Shown here: piece by piece, positions 9,921-19,038 of the stretch
Numbering within the stretch: the first letter of the stretch is position 1
How the letters are laid out: every line of letters begins with the position of its first letter
Source of the DNA: Bacteroidales bacterium
Lineage (GTDB): Bacteria > Bacteroidota > Bacteroidia > Bacteroidales > UBA3824
Length of the DNA stretch: 64,000 bases
Direction: 5' to 3'
Assembly: GCA_016286055.1 (NCBI GenBank)
Contig: JAEERW010000008.1
Location: forward strand, 160,604 to 224,603
The notes under the pieces: model-generated
The model's database searches: none
Told to the model about the DNA's origin: nothing
The model's input: the letters and a program-made list of their open reading frames with translations, nothing else
Position numbers and translations under genes: made by a program

Positions 9921-12900
9921 TTAGTTATCTATTTCAAGAACAAGGCGGAAACCGATGTTGTCTCCTTTTGTGTCTGGGAAAGCGCAATCACGATGGAATA
10001 CTCTGCATGTTTCATCTCTGCTTCTAAAACTACCACCTCTAAGTACTCTCGAATAACCTATTCTTGATCCTATAGGGTTGTCTTCTTCTTTGGTAGTGTA
10101 CAAACCAAAGAAATCTTCGCACCATTCTTTCACATTCCCCGACATATCATAAATTCCAAGCTCATTTGGTTTTAATATTGTGCTATGAACCGTATATGCT
10201 CCCATATTCCTATTTTTTTTCTTTGTGAAAGCAACCTCAAATAGCTCATCACTTCCGCTGTATTTGAAATTTTTTTTACTCATATTGCCGCCTCGAGCCG
10301 CAAATTCCCATTCTGCTTCAGTTGGTAATCTAAACGTAAGATTTTCATCCTGTTTTAGCTTATTAAGTTCTTGAATAAAATCTTGGACTTCTTTCCATGA
10401 TACATTCACTTTCGGGCAATCGGCATTAGCTTTTTCTTTAGCGTTTTTATTCTTAATACTATTCCATATTTTATTAGTAACAGGGGTTTCTCCGATATAA
10501 TAGTCGCTTACAGTGACTTTGTGGACTGGTTTTTCTGGATCTCTATCTTTATCCTCATTAGATCCCATATTAAAAGATCCCCCTTTTACATAAATCATCT
10601 TAAACGAAATATCGTTGATGTGAATCTCTTTTGTTTCGGTTGGGTCTTTCAACTGTTTTACCTTGCCATTATTTTGTATGATATAACGCTCGCCATTTGC
10701 ATTGAGAAGATATGTTTTGAATTTATCTCTATAATGTTTAAACTCAATTTTGTGGTACATCATTCCATTAATTTCACGACCGTTAATCTTGTTTTTGCCA
10801 TCAAACGCTTCTATGCTTTTTACTCTATTTCCTTCTTTATTTTTGGTGAGTATTATGTGGGTTACCCCATTTGAATCTTTTGTTTTATGATCTGTTTTAT
10901 CTAAGAATTCTGTCTGAACATAATGCTCGTTATCGTTGTCGAAATATGTATATTGTTCACCGGCGATGCCTTTTACGTTATCAATGCATGGTTCATTATC
11001 TACGTTATAGTATTTAGTTCTTTGGATTTTGCCATTTCCATTAGTATCGTAAATAAATTCTATTTTGTGGACTCCTGAATCGCTTTTTTCTTCGTCTTTA
11101 TTAGGGTAATGATATGTAGTTTGTTCTTTATTGCCATTTTCTTTATTATATTTGTAAAGGGATATACTTTTGATATCGTTGCTATGCTTGTTGTTTTGGT
11201 CGTCGTCGTAGTATTCAATTGAAATTTCATTGAATTGATATTTAGTTCCACCGAGAAACTTTCTGCTTTTTTCACGCCCAAGATGATCGTGCTCCGACTC
11301 ATACCCATAATTGCCGTCAACTATGTGGCGAATAATAAATTTAGATGTGTTATCAGATATTTCCTTGTCAAGGTCTTTCAAAAAAGACTTTATGTTATTA
11401 ATATTGAGAGCCTTTTCCCTTAAGTCGTTTACATCGTTGTGACTTATGTTTAAGAAATATGTTTTTTTAGGGTATTGATTATCAACAGTATCGTATTTGT
11501 AATAAATAGCGTTGTATCCCGATTCTGGTAATGTAACCCTGACATCGTTAGGCAGTTCCTGATTGGAATTATCAGGTGGCGTATAAAAATCTTTGTGTTC
11601 CTCTTTCCTTACGCAAAACTCTTTTAAAACAATTCTGTCGTAATCGTCAAAATAGAATCTTACCTTATGAAAACCTGTAGGAATCACCACCTTCTGAATG
11701 TTGCTATCGTGGTTTTCTCTGGTTTCAAACGAAATGTTATATATTTTGTCGTTTTCAATTTTAACTCTGAAGTGGGTGAAATATGCTGGCAAATCGTGAT
11801 AGTCTTCGTATTCGTCCATCATAGTTTGCATCTTAAATCTATCGTTGAGGGCTATTGTTACAATTGCCGAACTTGCTTTGTCGTAGTTTATTTTTTTAAG
11901 CTGGTGAATAGAATCTGTAGAAAAGTCAACAATGCTGTTTTTGTCGCCTTCCATAAAATTCATTGTGCTCATGATAGACGAATAGGTGTTCCACGGTCCA
12001 AAGATGCTGTCTACAAAGCAGTTGGTTTCTTTTAATCTGCCTTGCAGAGTAAAGTAAATGTTTGGCGTATAGCGTTTTGCGTTGTTCTGGCTGATTTTGT
12101 AGTTGTCCATATTCGTTTTGGCCATTTCGCACAAACGGTCGTGACGGAATTCGAGCATGTTTTCGTTGTTGCCCTTGTTGAGCTCGGTAAATAATTTGCA
12201 ATTCTTTATCACATTGCCAATTTCAGTTCTAACATTGTTTGCCGTGTGGCTTTTATTGCGGTAGACATATTTATTCAGCTCTTTCCTCAGAATGTTCTTT
12301 TCTTCAATGCCCTTGGATTGGTTATTAATTAGTTTGGGCTTTAGTATATCATGTTTGATTAAATGACACACAATGTCTTTTATTTGTATATCGAGGAATT
12401 GTATTGACCTATTTCCCAATTCGCACAATAGATTGTTTTGGTATACTTTCACCTTTGTGCATTTATTGTTGATAAGTTCGCAAAGCTTTTTGTCGTCGAT
12501 AATGTTGGTAGAAAACAGTATTTCTTCTTCCTTATTGAATTCGCCTTTACTTTTGATACTGTTTTTAGTTAGTGTGATAGTTTTGATAATATCGCAGGCA
12601 ATGTCTTTTTTGAGATTTGAAAGATAGTCATTATTGATGCCGCATATTTCATACAACCCATTTCTGGTGTCAATGATGCCTTTTTTTATGATGTTACAAA
12701 ACCACTCCTTTTTCTTTTTTAAATCTATATCTCCGTAAATAGCTTTGTCAAATAGCTTGCACAAATCGTCCAAATATGCCGATTGACGATATAATCCACT
12801 ATCTGACAATAGTTTGTCTTGTAATTCGTATATTGCTTGATTAAGATTTAGCAAAAGTTTTTCACGTACAGTGTCGTTGGCGCATTTGTTAATAGAATCT

Positions 12901-14525
12901 ATCAGGCTGAACCCTTTTAAATTGTTGATTAGAACTTGCCGTATGCTTTTAGTATTGCTGCCTCGGTCGTCTAATTCATTATCGTTGAGCTTGCCGTATG
13001 CGTAATTGCTGATATGGATGGCGGCTTGCTCTTGTTGAGCATCATTGCTGCTATTGAAAAGATTGTCAATGTGTTGTTTTAAATGATTTGTGTTAGATTT
13101 AGTATTATTAGTAATTAATTTCCCCAACTTTGTATTTTCCCATGTGTAGGTGTCTTTATTTACCGATGAACGAATATATTTGATTAAATCCGCGTATGAT
13201 TCCATTTTTTCGTGATATAAAACACTGTCGAGGTATAGACCTATGGATTCATCATCGTACGAACAATTATCATTACAGTTGTTTATGAATTTGTTGAAAA
13301 TTGTTTGCAGGTTTTCTTTGATGACATTTAATTCGGTGCGATTTTCGAGAATTTTTGCGATGTAGTCCTTTTTTTCTTTATTTCTTTTGTCGCTTCCTTG
13401 TTTTAAAGATTTGATTCTATCGTTATAAAAATCGGAAAGGATATTGGTAAATAGTTCGCTGATTTTATCATTTATATTTATGACTTCTTTTTGGAACAAA
13501 TCTGTTCTTATTTCTTCAGTTTCAGCGTTAATTGATTTATTATAACAATTTTCCCACACTTTATACAATACTACCGACAATGTCATAGTGTCAACTCGAT
13601 AGTCTGTTTTGTTGTCGGTATCATCAAAATCTTCTTTATTGTTTAGGATGGTTTTAATAAGTTCGTATGAATTCAATCCTTCGAATAGGCCTTTTGGTTT
13701 GAAATCGTCGCAAGCCATCATAATATCCCGTGCCTGGTCGTCGTCGAGGTTTTCTAAATAATAAATGTTGTGGGCAAGTACAGGATAATGTCCTGAATAT
13801 GACTCTATATCATATAGAAATTCTTTCCGAAGAGAGATGAGGAATCTGTGCAGAGTTTTTTCGTTTGAGTACTTGTCGTAGATTTCTTTTGTTGGGAATA
13901 ATTTTTCGCTGCCTTGACTTATCTCTTCAATGTATTCATAATAAGGAGAATATGAGTTGCTCATTATTTCATATATTTTGAATACTCTGTTTATCTCCTT
14001 GATGTTTAAATCTAATTGAAACAGCTCTTCGAATTGGTCAAGAACAATCAGAAAGTATAGTTTTAAGCCTCTCTTTTTAAAAATACGCAAGAAAAGTTTG
14101 TCCCACAACGAAATATTGTCGTATACTGCACACTCGTATTTGCTATCTATGTTGTTTTTTTTGATGCAAACTATGTCGTCTTCGTATTCTTTAAGTTTGT
14201 CGTTGATTCTTTCGTTGATTAATTCCCAAAACTTGCTGGCATAGTTGTTTCTGTTATCTAAGTTGAAAACCTCTTTTGGTGTGATTTTTATTGTGATAAA
14301 ATTGTACTCCTTTAGCCTCGGGGTGATGCCTGCATTAATCAATGAAGATTTGCCACATCCAGAATATCCGGCGAGTATGGTACTGGTTGTGTTGAGAATG
14401 ATATCGGTTAGTTCTGATGATTCCTCATTTCTGCCCCAAAAATACATCTCATCGTATTCGGTATATGTGTAAATTCCCATATAAGGATTTACTCTTTTGC
14501 TTTCTGAATTCTTAGTGGTTCCCAT
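9921..14525 (-). CDS. STAND-type NTPase (nSTAND1-like) with C-terminal formylglycine-generating-enzyme (FGE/SUMF1, C-type-lectin fold) domain
   Basis: N-term FWGRNEESSELTDIILNTTSTILAGYSGCGKSSLINAGITPRL (Walker A) and LYFLIVLDQFEELF (Walker B); C-term GGSFNMGSNEDKDRDPEKPVHKVTVSDYYIGETPVTNKIW...RLPTEAEWEFAARGG...GNVKEWCEDFFG...RVLRGGSFRSRDETCRVFHRD...NIGFRLVLE is FGE-like. Confidence 0.85.
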   Translation of the reverse strand: MGTTKNSESKRVNPYMGIYTYTEYDEMYFWGRNEESSELTDIILNTTSTILAGYSGCGKSSLINAGITPRLKEYNFITIKITPKEVFNLDNRNNYASKFWELINERINDKLKEYEDDIVCIKKNNIDSKYECAVYDNISLWDKLFLRIFKKRGLKLYFLIVLDQFEELFQLDLNIKEINRVFKIYEIMSNSYSPYYEYIEEISQGSEKLFPTKEIYDKYSNEKTLHRFLISLRKEFLYDIESYSGHYPVLAHNIYYLENLDDDQARDIMMACDDFKPKGLFEGLNSYELIKTILNNKEDFDDTDNKTDYRVDTMTLSVVLYKVWENCYNKSINAETEEIRTDLFQKEVININDKISELFTNILSDFYNDRIKSLKQGSDKRNKEKKDYIAKILENRTELNVIKENLQTIFNKFINNCNDNCSYDDESIGLYLDSVLYHEKMESYADLIKYIRSSVNKDTYTWENTKLGKLITNNTKSNTNHLKQHIDNLFNSSNDAQQEQAAIHISNYAYGKLNDNELDDRGSNTKSIRQVLINNLKGFSLIDSINKCANDTVREKLLLNLNQAIYELQDKLLSDSGLYRQSAYLDDLCKLFDKAIYGDIDLKKKKEWFCNIIKKGIIDTRNGLYEICGINNDYLSNLKKDIACDIIKTITLTKNSIKSKGEFNKEEEILFSTNIIDDKKLCELINNKCTKVKVYQNNLLCELGNRSIQFLDIQIKDIVCHLIKHDILKPKLINNQSKGIEEKNILRKELNKYVYRNKSHTANNVRTEIGNVIKNCKLFTELNKGNNENMLEFRHDRLCEMAKTNMDNYKISQNNAKRYTPNIYFTLQGRLKETNCFVDSIFGPWNTYSSIMSTMNFMEGDKNSIVDFSTDSIHQLKKINYDKASSAIVTIALNDRFKMQTMMDEYEDYHDLPAYFTHFRVKIENDKIYNISFETRENHDSNIQKVVIPTGFHKVRFYFDDYDRIVLKEFCVRKEEHKDFYTPPDNSNQELPNDVRVTLPESGYNAIYYKYDTVDNQYPKKTYFLNISHNDVNDLREKALNINNIKSFLKDLDKEISDNTSKFIIRHIVDGNYGYESEHDHLGREKSRKFLGGTKYQFNEISIEYYDDDQNNKHSNDIKSISLYKYNKENGNKEQTTYHYPNKDEEKSDSGVHKIEFIYDTNGNGKIQRTKYYNVDNEPCIDNVKGIAGEQYTYFDNDNEHYVQTEFLDKTDHKTKDSNGVTHIILTKNKEGNRVKSIEAFDGKNKINGREINGMMYHKIEFKHYRDKFKTYLLNANGERYIIQNNGKVKQLKDPTETKEIHINDISFKMIYVKGGSFNMGSNEDKDRDPEKPVHKVTVSDYYIGETPVTNKIWNSIKNKNAKEKANADCPKVNVSWKEVQDFIQELNKLKQDENLTFRLPTEAEWEFAARGGNMSKKNFKYSGSDELFEVAFTKKKNRNMGAYTVHSTILKPNELGIYDMSGNVKEWCEDFFGLYTTKEEDNPIGSRIGYSRVLRGGSFRSRDETCRVFHRDCAFPDTKGDNIGFRLVLEIDN

Positions 14526-14530
14526 AGGCT

Positions 14531-16921
14531 TTATAATTTAAGTACTTCCCGAATTTTGTTGTACAAACCGTATTCGTCTGTGTTGGTTATCTCAATAGTA
14601 TTGTTAGAATTGAAATTCAAGTCAAGGTTAAGTGGATCAAAGCATTTCTCTTTTGTGCCATTCATAACAGCAAGAGAAGGTGGTGTGTCTTGGTAATGTT
14701 GATAATTACTTGCTTTTTCGTGTTGCTCATAGCCATTATAATTATGAGCGGAGGTAGTGTCAAAATAGTATATCTTCAGTTTATAATCTTTATTATCAGT
14801 ATTCGTTTGTTTTTTGTGCCAGACAAAATTAAGCTTCAAATCATTCTTGGATAGTTTTTCTATTTTGTTCAAATAATTATCAACAAAATCTTTGAAACCC
14901 CTTTCATCTCCAGGTAAATATGATACAAAACAATTGTTGAAGTTTTCTTTCCATTCTTTGTGGTATTTGTCTTTTAAGAATGTAAATCTTTCCATAAAAG
15001 CATCGATACTCTCGTCTTTGAGGATAAGACCATCGTTTGAAGTAATCAACCTGTCTGTTTTGTGGTCGACAATTGTATTACTAATTAGTGCGGTTTCTCT
15101 ATTTTCGTTGTTGTTGGTTAGCCGTTCCCACATAAATCTCAGAGCCCAACTTGGGAAATTGGTACCGAGTGTTAATACAAATCTGTTGTTTAGCTGTCGA
15201 TTATTTTTATTGTTGTAGTTGTATAGCGCTATGATGCAGGTATTTATAAAATTTACAATTTTCTCTTCGGAGAATATCATGTTTTGCGCTCCTGAGTATC
15301 TGAGCAAATCTATAAAGATTAATTTGTCGCTGTTTTTATCTGTAATTTCTTTTTGCAACAATTTGATAAATGATCTATTATCTAACCCAGAGATATCCTT
15401 GGTGGAAGGAATTTCAAAATATTCATATAAAGAATGGTTTTTGACATTTTGTTCAAAACACTTTAAGAAGCAATTAAACATTTCATCTTCTTCCTTCTCA
15501 TTCTTTATATTGTTTTGTTCTTTTGTTTTTTTGAATTGTTCTTTTTTTTTGAATTGTTCTTTTGCGTTTTTAATAATAGTGCTCACTTCGTCTTTATGAG
15601 TATAGCGAGCGTATTCTTCGATCATATCCCAAATAATATTCTCGTCGCTGCCTGATATCTCACCATTTTTTAATTGATAATATGCGATTGTTTTGTTGGT
15701 ATATTTTTGTACAGTGCCAAACAAGCTCTTAGAATAACCTATAGAAACAATGATATCAAACAAATTGCTCTGAATAAGAGTGGCTAAATCAGAGCGACAA
15801 ATAGCAACTTCTTTTTCATAATTGATTGAACCATTTTGAATTTTGTCTTTTTCTAATTTGTTGATTAATTCTCTATCATTATAATGTATTGCGTACCATT
15901 CTCGAATGTTAGCTGGGGCTTCGTCGTTATTTTTTTGTATTGCCTCGGCAAACAATCTGCTATTGTAATAGTCTCCTAATCTGCCGTCTTTGGCAATTTG
16001 AATGTTGGCAATATTATTTTTGTTGTCGGCACATCTGTACTTCAATATATTATCACCTACCACCAATACTGATTTTTTCCAAATAGCCTTTGTAATCTTA
16101 TTGTCCAATTCCGGGTCATCATTACCAGTATTGTATCGGATTATGTATTTTTCCACAGTATTGGTGATGTTTGTGATAGTATTGTCGTCTGATGCTTTGA
16201 GGGTGCTATTATCCGTAACTTTTTGCAAAACATTATTTAATTCTTCCAAATAAAACCAATTGCTAAAGGCACGTTGTACTATGGCGGGATAGGCGTTATT
16301 TCTTTTGTTGTATCTATCAACACATTGTTTCATGTAGTCCGCCCATCTGTCGTATAATGAATTCTTGTATTCTGGATTGGTGAAATCCCATTCTTGAATT
16401 ATAATACCATATATTTTTTTAATGGGTGTCTCGTTGTCAAAGTTAACATAGATGATCTTTTTGCCAAGAGTGTGCTTATGAATAAGGGTCCATTCGTACA
16501 TGCAATGCGGTGATGTAAAATATTTATCGCTCAATATGACAATAATTATTTTAGCATCACCAATTTGTCTCTCAAACAGTTCAATATTATCACCTGCCTC
16601 TACTGCTGTTTGATATATTAAAACGTTGATATTTCTGGATGTAAGACTTTCGCACAAATCTTCCACATATTTGGTTTTATTCTTTTTGCCTTTTTTGGTT
16701 TTTGTAAAAGATTGTTTACTTTCATCTTCGCTCGCATAAGATATATATACAGGTATATCCTGATTGATGGTATTATCGGTGTCTTTGTTTTGATGGTTTG
16801 TGCCATCTTCATTTGAAACATTATCCGATATGGACTCAGGGTTATCTTCTGCACAGTTTCCTTCTTCCATGGTTTCTCTTTTTTCCATTCCAAATATAGT
16901 ACTTATCTGTGCTATCTCCAA
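14531..16921 (-). CDS. TIR-domain protein with SIR2-like region (predicted NADase-type conflict effector)
   Basis: TIR: VYISYASEDE...VEDLCESLTSRNINVLIYQTAVEAGDNIELFERQIGDAKIIIVILSDKYFTSPHCMYEW (candidate catalytic Glu in the CMYEW segment); SIR2-like fold segments KSVLVVGDNILKY, DLATLIQSNLFDIIVSIGYSKSLF, NRFVLTLGTNFPSWALRFMWERL. Start uncertain (alternate Met at 16888 or 16870). Confidence 0.75.
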   Translation of the reverse strand: MEIAQISTIFGMEKRETMEEGNCAEDNPESISDNVSNEDGTNHQNKDTDNTINQDIPVYISYASEDESKQSFTKTKKGKKNKTKYVEDLCESLTSRNINVLIYQTAVEAGDNIELFERQIGDAKIIIVILSDKYFTSPHCMYEWTLIHKHTLGKKIIYVNFDNETPIKKIYGIIIQEWDFTNPEYKNSLYDRWADYMKQCVDRYNKRNNAYPAIVQRAFSNWFYLEELNNVLQKVTDNSTLKASDDNTITNITNTVEKYIIRYNTGNDDPELDNKITKAIWKKSVLVVGDNILKYRCADNKNNIANIQIAKDGRLGDYYNSRLFAEAIQKNNDEAPANIREWYAIHYNDRELINKLEKDKIQNGSINYEKEVAICRSDLATLIQSNLFDIIVSIGYSKSLFGTVQKYTNKTIAYYQLKNGEISGSDENIIWDMIEEYARYTHKDEVSTIIKNAKEQFKKKEQFKKTKEQNNIKNEKEEDEMFNCFLKCFEQNVKNHSLYEYFEIPSTKDISGLDNRSFIKLLQKEITDKNSDKLIFIDLLRYSGAQNMIFSEEKIVNFINTCIIALYNYNNKNNRQLNNRFVLTLGTNFPSWALRFMWERLTNNNENRETALISNTIVDHKTDRLITSNDGLILKDESIDAFMERFTFLKDKYHKEWKENFNNCFVSYLPGDERGFKDFVDNYLNKIEKLSKNDLKLNFVWHKKQTNTDNKDYKLKIYYFDTTSAHNYNGYEQHEKASNYQHYQDTPPSLAVMNGTKEKCFDPLNLDLNFNSNNTIEITNTDEYGLYNKIREVLKL
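15527..15562 (-). repeat. Perfect 2 x 18-bp tandem repeat inside the TIR/SIR2-like gene
   Basis: ttttttgaattgttcttt repeated back to back (encodes KEQFKK twice), generating an A9 coding-strand homopolymer at the junction. Confidence 0.95.
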
Positions 16922-16948
16922 ATATTTTTTGCTTTTTTTTACAATAAT

Positions 16949-16978
16949 TTAGGGGAGACTTATATAAGTCCCCCCTAA
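16949..16978 (-). terminator. Strong stem-loop between propeller gene and TIR gene, probable terminator/insulator
   Basis: ttagggg-a-gactta-ta-taagtc-c-cccctaa, 13 bp paired with one A/C mismatch. Confidence 0.6.
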
Positions 16979-17018
16979 TTAACTAATGCTCAGTTGGTAT
17001 TGTGGTTAGTGGCTTAAA

Positions 17019-18143
17019 TCAAAAATCCTTAAACTTAAACATCACTATTATGGGATTGTTGTCGGGATTGTATGATGAGAGAATCTCCTTGTCGTGGTTG
17101 CTCAGCAGCGGAGTTATCTCTTCTTGATACTTTTCGTAATTATTTTCATTGATAGTCAATGAAAAATAATCATCTAAAACCTCCTCCGTTGCTGCAAAAA
17201 ACGGTTCGGAGGTTTTATTTTTGTTTGTTATAACCAAATAATTGCCTGATTTTTTGGAGAATACAACCTTTTTGTATTCTTTTTGATACAGATTAGACAT
17301 TTTGTAGATGGCTGTTCCACTGTTTTCTAAAAACAAATCTGCATAGTAGCCATCAGTTTTGTCCATATTCATCAAATCTCCTTTAAGCATCGAATAATTA
17401 AGCCGTTTGTCGTATTTAAAATAGATAGCCGGAGTGAGTTTTGAATTTTGATAATAATATATGGTGTCGCGCATAACGGCAATATGATTGTCGGCTAAAA
17501 CGATTTCGAGAGGATTAATTAAACATGGCCCATCGATCCGCTCATACGGAAATTGCTTTTGCAAAATATTGAAATTTAAATCGGTAACAAAAAATCTTGT
17601 TTTTATGCTATCGTTCAACATATTATCAAAGGTATAGAACACATATTCGTCACCAAGTCTTAAACAATTGCCATAATTGAAAGGTATGTTGACCTTATCG
17701 ATAAAATTGCCGTCGCAATCAAAAAACGACCAAAAATGTCCATTTGAAACTATAAGATTTTGACGTTTATAGTCAAAAAACATATCTGTATATTGATCAA
17801 TTTCTCCCGGACCTTGACCCTGATGGAGTTCTTTTACAAAATTGCCATTGGCGTCGTAAATTTTTACTGGTTCGCTTGTAATGAATGGAGCATCCGCCAC
17901 AAATATTCTTTCACCCGCTTTTATGGTGTAAAATACTTGTTTGATTAACGCCGTATCATTCTGTAAAGGAATGAGATACATAGTGTCGATAAGTTGGTCG
18001 AAGGGCGGCAACTCTTTGTTAGGCGGATTATCTACATCGATTATCACCATTCCGTCGGAGGATTGTGCTTTTTCGCCGCCGTTGCAAGCCGAAAATGCCA
18101 TTGCTGCTGAGATGGCGGCTGTAAATAATAATGTGTGTCTCAT
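17019..18143 (-). CDS. 6-bladed beta-propeller lipoprotein
   Basis: Lipoprotein signal (AAISAAMAFSACNGG); KIYDANGNFVKELHQGQGPGEIDQYTDMFFDYKRQNLIVSNG and FDCDGNFIDKVNIPF typical of Bacteroidetes 6-bladed beta-propeller family. Confidence 0.75.
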   Translation of the reverse strand: MRHTLLFTAAISAAMAFSACNGGEKAQSSDGMVIIDVDNPPNKELPPFDQLIDTMYLIPLQNDTALIKQVFYTIKAGERIFVADAPFITSEPVKIYDANGNFVKELHQGQGPGEIDQYTDMFFDYKRQNLIVSNGHFWSFFDCDGNFIDKVNIPFNYGNCLRLGDEYVFYTFDNMLNDSIKTRFFVTDLNFNILQKQFPYERIDGPCLINPLEIVLADNHIAVMRDTIYYYQNSKLTPAIYFKYDKRLNYSMLKGDLMNMDKTDGYYADLFLENSGTAIYKMSNLYQKEYKKVVFSKKSGNYLVITNKNKTSEPFFAATEEVLDDYFSLTINENNYEKYQEEITPLLSNHDKEILSSYNPDNNPIIVMFKFKDF

Positions 18144-18253
18144 AATTACATATTTTTAGATTTAGTTACGAATTATCGACCACAAAAATAGAAAAGTATT
18201 ACACCCATTTATCATATCGTAGCAATTTTTTTACTTATTTATATCTTCCCAAC

Positions 18254-18291
18254 TGTAAAATTTTTTTACACCACTGTAAAAAAATTTTACA
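18254..18291. promoter_or_regulatory. Tandem operator-like palindromes TGTAAAA-N3-TTTTACA
   Basis: TGTAAAATTTTTTTACA (18254-18270) and TGTAAAAAAATTTTACA (18275-18291), centers 21 bp apart, in divergent intergenic region. Confidence 0.75.
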
Positions 18292-18398
18292 CTTTTGTCC
18301 TATGCTCTATTGCTAACTTGCTTATTTATAACAAAAAAAACATTTTGGCATATATGATGTGTGTTTTATGCAATTACATTTAATAAAGAATAAATAAA

Positions 18399-19019
18399 AT
18401 GAATATCAGAAACGAACAACCTAACGATTACCGCGAGGTAGAAAACCTTACCCGCGAGGCATTTTGGAACGTATATCGTCCCGGCTGCACCGAACATTTT
18501 GTACTGCACAAATATAGAAACAATCCCGATTTCATTCCCGAACTCGATTTTGTGATGGAGGAGGATGGCAAAATTATCGGACACATTATGTTTTCTAAGG
18601 CTGAACTCGTAAAAGACGACGGCTCTAAGATTCCGAGTTGGACTTTTGGCCCAATCAGCATTCTCCCCGGCTATAAACGCAAAGGTTATGGGTTAAAGTT
18701 ATTGAATTTTGCGCTCGAAAAGGCTAAGGCAATGGGCGTTGCGTTTCTCTGTATGGAGGGAAATATCGAGTTTTACAAACACGCCGGTTTCGACCTTGCC
18801 AGCAAACTAAAAATTCATTACCACGCCGAACCCAAAGATTGCGACGTGCCGTATTTTCTTGCTCAGGAACTTATTCCCGGATTTTTAAATGGAATAGAAG
18901 CAACATATTGTCCGCCAAAAGGTTACTTTGTTGCCGATGAGTTTCCCGAAGAATTTGCAGCATACGAGGCAACATTCCCACCAAAGGAGAAAAAAGTTTT
19001 GCCCGGACAATTACAGTAA
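18399..19019 (+). CDS. GNAT-family N-acetyltransferase
   Basis: MNIRNEQPNDYREVENLTREAFW...SWTFGPISILPGYKRKGYGLKLLNFALEKAKAMGVAFLCMEGNIEFYKHAGFD. Confidence 0.88.
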   Translation: MNIRNEQPNDYREVENLTREAFWNVYRPGCTEHFVLHKYRNNPDFIPELDFVMEEDGKIIGHIMFSKAELVKDDGSKIPSWTFGPISILPGYKRKGYGLKLLNFALEKAKAMGVAFLCMEGNIEFYKHAGFDLASKLKIHYHAEPKDCDVPYFLAQELIPGFLNGIEATYCPPKGYFVADEFPEEFAAYEATFPPKEKKVLPGQLQ

Positions 19020-19038
19020 ATAATTTAATCAAAACAAT

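Noticed and set aside
9924-10080. DGR variable region in the FGE domain
   Set aside because: No reverse transcriptase or template repeat was seen in the window and codons are not enriched for AAY-type mutable positions; position alone is not enough.
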